In this document: positions 49,842 through 53,487 of the stretch, piece after piece
Layout: each line of letters starts with the position of its first letter
Numbering within the stretch: the first letter of the stretch is position 1
Notes under the pieces: generated by a model
Told to the model about the DNA's origin: nothing
The model's database searches: none
The model's input: only the letters and a program-made list of their open reading frames with translations
Position numbers and translations under genes: made by a program
Source: Ruminococcaceae bacterium UBA1404
Lineage (GTDB): Bacteria; Bacillota; Clostridia; Oscillospirales; Ruminococcaceae
Assembly (NCBI GenBank): GCA_002305075.1
Contig: DBQC01000001.1
Location: forward strand, 1 to 53,487
Direction: 5' to 3'
DNA length: 53,487 bases

Positions 49842-50321
49842 GTGCAAATGCTTATCTACCCCCTGGCCATTGTGCTGCTCACGGTGGCCGACCAACTTAT
49901 CAAAAGCTGGGCGGTCACCCTTAAAGGGCAGCCCTCGGTGATGCTGATACCCGGTCTTTTGCAGCTTACCTACACCCAGAACTATGGCGCCGCCTTCAGC
50001 CTGTTTTGGGGCAAGCGCTGGCCGCTTATTGCGCTGGCATCGCTGCTTTTGATGGGGCTGCTGGTCTATATGATGTCGGGGCGGTGCACCGACAAAATCG
50101 TGCGCATGGGACTTACGCTCATTATCGCCGGGGGGCTTGGCAACCTTATCGACCGCATTCGCCTTGGCTATGTGGTGGATTATCTTGATATCAGCCCGCT
50201 GTTTGTCTATCCCATCTTCAACTTTGCCGACTGCCTGGTGGTGGTGGGTGCGTTGGGGCTGGTTGCCTATTTGCTGCTTTTGGAGTGGCGACAAAAGAAG
50301 GAGAGTCGGCATGGCGACTGA
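49842..50321 (+). CDS. lspA: lipoprotein signal peptidase II
   Basis: A 159-residue membrane aspartyl protease with four hydrophobic segments. It cleaves lipoprotein signal peptides after diacylglycerol addition, so it is needed for the many lipoproteins here. Motifs are ADQLIKSWAV, TQNYGAAFSLF, GGLGNLIDRI, GYVVDYLDIS and the catalytic FNFADC. GTG at 49842 has AGGAG 9 nt upstream. The end overlaps rluD by 11 nt. Confidence 0.94.
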   Translation: MQMLIYPLAIVLLTVADQLIKSWAVTLKGQPSVMLIPGLLQLTYTQNYGAAFSLFWGKRWPLIALASLLLMGLLVYMMSGRCTDKIVRMGLTLIIAGGLGNLIDRIRLGYVVDYLDISPLFVYPIFNFADCLVVVGALGLVAYLLLLEWRQKKESRHGD

Positions 50322-51222
50322 ACACCGCTTGATTGCCACCGAAGCCGACGCTGGGCTACGCCTTGACCGGTTTATCGCCCTTAGCGGCATTTTAAGCCGC
50401 AGTGCCGCCCAAAAGCTCATGGAGCAGGGCGGTGTTTTGCACAATGACCGGCCTCCCAACAAAAAGACCCCGGTACAGCAGGGGGATGTGGTCACTTTGC
50501 TCCTTCCCGAGCCGCTGCCCTCGGAGGTCCAGCCCGAATGCATCGATCTGGACATCCTCTATGAGGACGATGTGCTGCTGGTGGTCAACAAGCCCAAGGG
50601 TATGGTGGTGCACCCCGCCGCCGGACATCGGGAGGGCACATTGGTCAATGCCCTGCTTCACCACTGTGGCGACAGTCTGTCCGGCATTGGAGGGGTTATG
50701 AGGCCGGGCATCGTCCACCGCATCGACAAGGACACCAGCGGCCTGCTTCTTGTGGCCAAAACCGACCTTGCCCATCGGAGGCTTTCGGCCCAGCTTAAGG
50801 CCCACAGTATTTTGCGCCTCTACTATGCGGTGGTCTATGGCCACCCCAATCCCCCCGAGGGGCGCATCGACCTGCCAATCGGCCGTCATCCCAAGGAGCG
50901 CAAGCGCATGGCCGTGCTCTCCACAGGCGGACGGCGGGCGGTGACCACCTATGAGACCCTAGAGCCTTTGCGGGGATTTGCGCTTTTGCGCCTGCGGCTG
51001 GAGACCGGCCGCACCCACCAAATTCGTGTGCATATGAGCCATTTAGGCCACCCGCTGGTGGGCGACCCGCTCTATGGACCCAAAAAGATTATCGCCGAAA
51101 CCAAGGGTCAGTGCCTGCATGCGGCTGCCCTCGGTTTTGTGCATCCTATAAGCGGCCAGCGCCTTTTTTTCGAGAGTCCGCTGCCCGACTATTTTACTGC
51201 TTTTGTGGAGAAAAAACGATGA
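50311..51222 (+). CDS. rluD: RluD-family 23S rRNA pseudouridine synthase
   Basis: A 303-residue pseudouridine synthase of the RluA/RluD family. An N-terminal S4 domain covers about 12-70 (RLDRFIALSG, SRSAAQKLMEQG). The catalytic domain has LLVVNKPKGMVVHPAAGH, the catalytic Asp in HRIDKDTSGLLLVAK, and RTHQIRVHMSHLGHPLVGDP. ATG at 50311 is chosen with GGAGAG 5 nt upstream. A longer open frame exists to 50137 but has no ribosome site and lies in lspA. It overlaps lspA and the HAD gene (ATGA). Exact target uridines are not readable from sequence. Confidence 0.93.
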   Translation: MATEHRLIATEADAGLRLDRFIALSGILSRSAAQKLMEQGGVLHNDRPPNKKTPVQQGDVVTLLLPEPLPSEVQPECIDLDILYEDDVLLVVNKPKGMVVHPAAGHREGTLVNALLHHCGDSLSGIGGVMRPGIVHRIDKDTSGLLLVAKTDLAHRRLSAQLKAHSILRLYYAVVYGHPNPPEGRIDLPIGRHPKERKRMAVLSTGGRRAVTTYETLEPLRGFALLRLRLETGRTHQIRVHMSHLGHPLVGDPLYGPKKIIAETKGQCLHAAALGFVHPISGQRLFFESPLPDYFTAFVEKKR

Positions 51223-52028
51223 GAGACAAACCCGCTACTTTACCCAAGCCCCACCGCTGCCATCTTTTTTGCGATGTGGACGGCACGCTGCTGATGTCCG
51301 CCAATCCTCCCACCGTCAACATCGAGGCCATTGCCCGTTTTATGGCGGCGGGTGGGCGCTTTTCGCTGGCCACCGGCCGCTCGCTGCGCAGCTCCAAAGC
51401 CATAGGCGAGCGGGTGGGCACCAATGCCCCCAGCATCGTGCTGGATGGGGCGGCCATCTACGACCTTTCCCGAGACATTTTGGTGGAATACACGCCGCTG
51501 CCCGAGAGTGCCCGGGAGCTTATGGCGCGCATTGTGGAGTCCTTTCCCCATGTGGGGGCCAGCGTGTCCACACTGCACGAGGGCTTTGAGGTCGGCGCCA
51601 AGCGGGATTATGTCCCCCCTCATCATCAGGACTACCGGGGGAGTATTTCTGCCATCCCCGGCGACTGGCTCAAGCTGGTGTTTGTTGTGCCCAGCCAGGA
51701 GATGGAAGATTTTTTGCGCTTTATCCGTCACAGCGACACCGAGGCCATGTCGGTGATGGCTTCGGGGGATATGTATGCCAGCGTGATGGCTTCAGGCTGC
51801 TCAAAGGGAGCCGCCATCCGCCGGCTGGGTGAGCTGGGCTATCTCGATTTGAGCCAGGTGGCGGCCATTGGCGACTACGACAACGACCTCGATATGCTTA
51901 AAACCGCCGCCTATGCCGCCTGCCCCTCCAACGCCATCGAGTCTGTTCGGGCGGTGTCTCACCATGTGCTGGGTCACGCCGAGACCGGGGCGGTGGCCCA
52001 GTTTATCGACCGGATGATGGCCGACTAG
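51219..52028 (+). CDS. Cof-type HAD hydrolase
   Basis: A 269-residue HAD subfamily IIB (Cof-like) phosphatase. Motif I is FCDVDGTLL, motif II ATGRSLRSS, motif III the Lys of CSKGAAIRRL and motif IV IGDYDNDLDMLKTA. Cap domain lies between about 85 and 185. Such enzymes dephosphorylate sugar phosphates, flavin or PLP intermediates. GGAG lies 9 nt upstream of ATG 51219, and the start overlaps the rluD stop (ATGA). The substrate is unknown. Confidence 0.9.
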   Translation: MRDKPATLPKPHRCHLFCDVDGTLLMSANPPTVNIEAIARFMAAGGRFSLATGRSLRSSKAIGERVGTNAPSIVLDGAAIYDLSRDILVEYTPLPESARELMARIVESFPHVGASVSTLHEGFEVGAKRDYVPPHHQDYRGSISAIPGDWLKLVFVVPSQEMEDFLRFIRHSDTEAMSVMASGDMYASVMASGCSKGAAIRRLGELGYLDLSQVAAIGDYDNDLDMLKTAAYAACPSNAIESVRAVSHHVLGHAETGAVAQFIDRMMAD

Positions 52029-52053
52029 GCCGGCAGAGTGGAGGTGCCCCTCA

Positions 52054-52479
52054 GTGGCTCGGGACGACAAAATCCTAAAGGGACTTATGGCGGCAGCCGG
52101 ATTGGTAACCGCCATGAGCATGGTGCTTATTTTTGCCGAGCGAGCGGGCTACAGCCCGCCTCGGTATCTGCCTGCCGCTGTAGGCAAGCTGGCCGCCGGG
52201 GAGCCGGAGATCCTCCCTCACTCCGAGGGGACGACGCCCGAGTGCCTGCCTACAACGACCTCCGATACCTCGTCTGACGCTACCCAAGGCAAACTCAACC
52301 TCAACACGGCCACCCTCGAGCAGCTTATGGAGCTGCCCGGCATCGGCCCGGTCATCGCCCAGAATATCCTCGACTACCGCCGGCAGGTGGGGAGGTTTAC
52401 TTCGGTGGAGCAGCTTATCTATGTAGAGCGCATCGGCGAGAAAACTCTGGCCGAACTTCGGGATCTGCTCACGGTTTAA
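52054..52479 (+). CDS. ComEA-like helix-hairpin-helix protein
   Basis: A 141-residue protein with an N-terminal transmembrane helix (LMAAAGLVTAMSMVLIFAE), a Pro/Thr-rich linker and a C-terminal double helix-hairpin-helix domain: KLNLNTATLEQLMELPGIGP and VIAQNILDYRRQVGRFTSVE, then IGEKTLAELRDLL. This resembles the DNA receptor ComEA, but the SLBB domain normally between helix and HhH is missing. GTG at 52054 follows GGAGG by 9 nt. It is the last gene of the run, followed by a hairpin. No comEC is in the window, so competence is not established. Confidence 0.82.
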   Translation: MARDDKILKGLMAAAGLVTAMSMVLIFAERAGYSPPRYLPAAVGKLAAGEPEILPHSEGTTPECLPTTTSDTSSDATQGKLNLNTATLEQLMELPGIGPVIAQNILDYRRQVGRFTSVEQLIYVERIGEKTLAELRDLLTV

Positions 52480-52490
52480 CCAAAACAAAT

Positions 52491-52517
52491 CAGGGTCGCC
52501 CAAGACGGGCGGCCCTG
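52491..52517 (+). terminator. hairpin ending the housekeeping run
   Basis: CAGGGTCGCCC (52491-52501) pairs with GGGCGGCCCTG (52507-52517) with a T-G pair. No strong T-tract follows. It lies 12 nt after the stop of the ComEA-like gene. The rest of 52518-52624 has no gene that I can support. Confidence 0.6.
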
Positions 52518-52624
52518 CTAGCATTAGTTACATGATAACGACATAGAACTAGGCTCATGCCAATGCAGTTCCCCGATAACAATGGATGGTCTATTAGTGT
52601 TTTTCGGAGCCGGTTTTGCCGTGG

Positions 52625-52834
52625 TTACGGCTCTTTTATCCCCATGCGCTCGGCTAGGGTGGAAAGAATATCGCCGATCACGGGCAGACGGGTGTTTTGC
52701 CGCTCGGCTCGCATAGGGGTGTTCTCGTTATAGGTCTGATTTAGGTGGTTGGAATAAAACCTGCCCAGCCGGGGGTTGGGGTTATAGGGTGTATAGGTTA
52801 CCTGGTCCTTTTGGTCGCGTACATTGCGTATCAT
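52625..52834 (-). CDS. small unknown protein
   Basis: A 69-residue soluble protein rich in Asn, Arg and Pro (YTPYNPNPRLGRFYSNHLNQ) with a more regular helical C-terminus (IGDILSTLAERMGIKEP). No domain is recognised. ATG at 52834 has AAGGCGG upstream; an in-frame GTG two codons earlier is less likely. It starts 12 nt after the stop of the gene at 52847, so the two probably share a transcript. It may be a spore- or stress-related small protein, but nothing in the sequence proves this. Confidence 0.6.
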   Translation of the reverse strand: MIRNVRDQKDQVTYTPYNPNPRLGRFYSNHLNQTYNENTPMRAERQNTRLPVIGDILSTLAERMGIKEP

Positions 52835-52846
52835 AAACACACCGCC

Positions 52847-53284
52847 TTATAGTTCCCTAATTCGCATGAGGTTTTGCTGCTCCATGGTATACAGCCGGTC
52901 GGCCAGCTCGTGTCCGCAACAGGCGCCGTCCGAGCTATCGTCTAGCAGTCGGCGCATCTTGCGCAGACCGGTGCGGTTGCCCTTTTCCACCATCTGGGCG
53001 ATGCGCCGGGTGTCATTTTTGGCACCGGCCAGCCCCGCATAAAGATTGGCCTCTAACATGGCGCCGCTGAGAGGGCTTAGCATGGGGGGATTTTTGCCCG
53101 TCATGCCAAGATAGACCTCGGCCGTATTGGCCACGCGGGTATAGCCCTCCTTTTGGCGATGCAGCTCCTGAGAAAGACGGGGATCGCTGACGGCGGGCAG
53201 AACCCGTTCGGCAGCCATTTTGCCAAAAGCTGCACTCTGATAAACTTTACCGAGCATATGCTCGCTCTGTCTTAGGTTATCCAT
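52847..53284 (-). CDS. unknown helical protein, ferritin-like appearance
   Basis: A 145-residue helical protein of unknown function. ATG at 53284 follows AAGGAGG by 8 nt, so the longer frame to 53362 is not the start. The sequence has four predicted helices: an MDNLRQSEHMLGKVYQSAAF start, SQELHRQKEGYTRVANTAEV, a GAMLEANLYAGLAGAKNDTR helix, and a C-terminal MRRLLDDSSDGACCGHELAD with paired Cys. The pattern resembles four-helix bundles such as ferritin-like or spore-coat proteins, but Glu/His metal sites are not clear. It is transcribed away from the tRNA-Asp gene and before a small gene. Confidence 0.6.
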   Translation of the reverse strand: MDNLRQSEHMLGKVYQSAAFGKMAAERVLPAVSDPRLSQELHRQKEGYTRVANTAEVYLGMTGKNPPMLSPLSGAMLEANLYAGLAGAKNDTRRIAQMVEKGNRTGLRKMRRLLDDSSDGACCGHELADRLYTMEQQNLMRIREL

Positions 53285-53387
53285 CTTCTGCACCTCCTTA
53301 GGTGTTAGCTTTTGCAGTGGCAAGCGGGTTATACCCATCTTGCCGCTGCATCCGGGTAGCATTTATAAAAAGATTTGGTGAAGGATG

Positions 53388-53416
53388 TTGACAACTTGGC
53401 ATACCGAATGTATAAT
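53388..53416 (+). promoter_or_regulatory. consensus promoter of the tRNA-Asp operon
   Basis: TTGACA (53388-53393), a 17-nt spacer and TATAAT (53411-53416) match the sigma-A consensus exactly. It lies 50 nt before tRNA-Asp, as expected for a strongly expressed tRNA operon that continues beyond the window. Confidence 0.92.
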
Positions 53417-53465
53417 AACAAATGTCGCCAAAAATCGCGCAGGACCCTGCCCTTGCGTGGGAGCT

Positions 53466-53487
53466 GGCCCGGTAGTTCAGTTGGTTA
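53466..53487 (+). tRNA. tRNA-Asp, 5' part (inferred)
   Basis: The last 22 bases are a tRNA 5' acceptor strand GGCCCGG, then TA and the D-arm start GTTCAGTTGGTTA. The sequence matches the usual start of clostridial tRNA-Asp(GTC). The anticodon lies outside the window, so the isotype is inferred. Confidence 0.75.

Noticed and set aside
50137..50310. N-terminal extension of the pseudouridine synthase
   Set aside because: It lies inside lspA and has no ribosome site, whereas ATG 50311 has GGAGAG.
1..53487. CRISPR arrays, integrase or transposase genes
   Set aside because: No regularly spaced repeats and no recognisable recombinase in either strand.

Overview
This window most likely comes from an anaerobic, motile, Gram-positive bacterium of the class Clostridia, resembling the Oscillospiraceae; this placement is inferred from gene content only. 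Supporting signs are the sepF-ylmH-divIVA-lspA-rluD division block, miaB-ylbF-mutS-mutL-miaA order, GGAGG ribosome sites throughout, sigma-A-type promoters, a lactate dehydrogenase/ETF electron-bifurcation operon, ferredoxin-type proteins and chemotaxis receptors. tRNA genes lie at both ends.

Layout. 1-211: tRNA-Thr (3' part), tRNA-Ala and a terminator. 381-3269: five small minus-strand genes for zinc-ribbon proteins, lipoproteins and a small membrane protein, one frameshifted. 3677-6718: a sugar-binding lipoprotein followed by a membrane sensor ending in a LuxR-type DNA-binding domain, split by a one-base deletion; no permease is present. A decayed tRNA 3' half follows at 6799. 6912-13443 (minus): a PAS/degenerate GGDEF/HD-GYP c-di-GMP protein, CheW, a full chemoreceptor and a receptor truncated to its signalling domain. 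13631-18581 (minus): a complete branched-chain amino acid ABC transporter. 19063-23910 (plus): a lactate operon (FAD dehydrogenase, EtfB, ferredoxin-fused EtfA, LarA-type racemase), with a convergent AspT-like transporter. 25359-25897: a DUF2726 pseudogene with three lesions. 26188-29069: a CapA-type phosphatase, RidA and a threonine-synthase-like PLP enzyme. 29122-32017 (minus): aldo/keto reductase, enolase and a lipoprotein. 32163-36622 (plus): amidase, ATC hydrolase family protein, aminotransferase, HAD phosphatase and a DUF4253 protein. 36715-38634 (minus): a surface flavoprotein lipoprotein with FMN and FAD domains. 39033-52479 (plus): a 13-gene housekeeping run for tRNA modification, mismatch repair, division, lipoprotein processing and pseudouridylation. 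52625-53284 (minus): two small unknown genes, then a consensus promoter and the start of a tRNA-Asp.

How it fits together. The lactate operon, BCAA uptake, the PLP/RidA pair and the extracellular flavoprotein reductase suggest fermentation of organic and amino acids with several electron outlets. The least familiar features are the orphan binding protein paired with a transmembrane LuxR sensor, the CheR-tether-like tails on both chemoreceptors, palindromic operators at several promoters, the CapA-RidA-PLP operon and an apparent ATT start for miaA. Two of the gene disruptions are single-base deletions in short G or C runs and may be sequencing errors.
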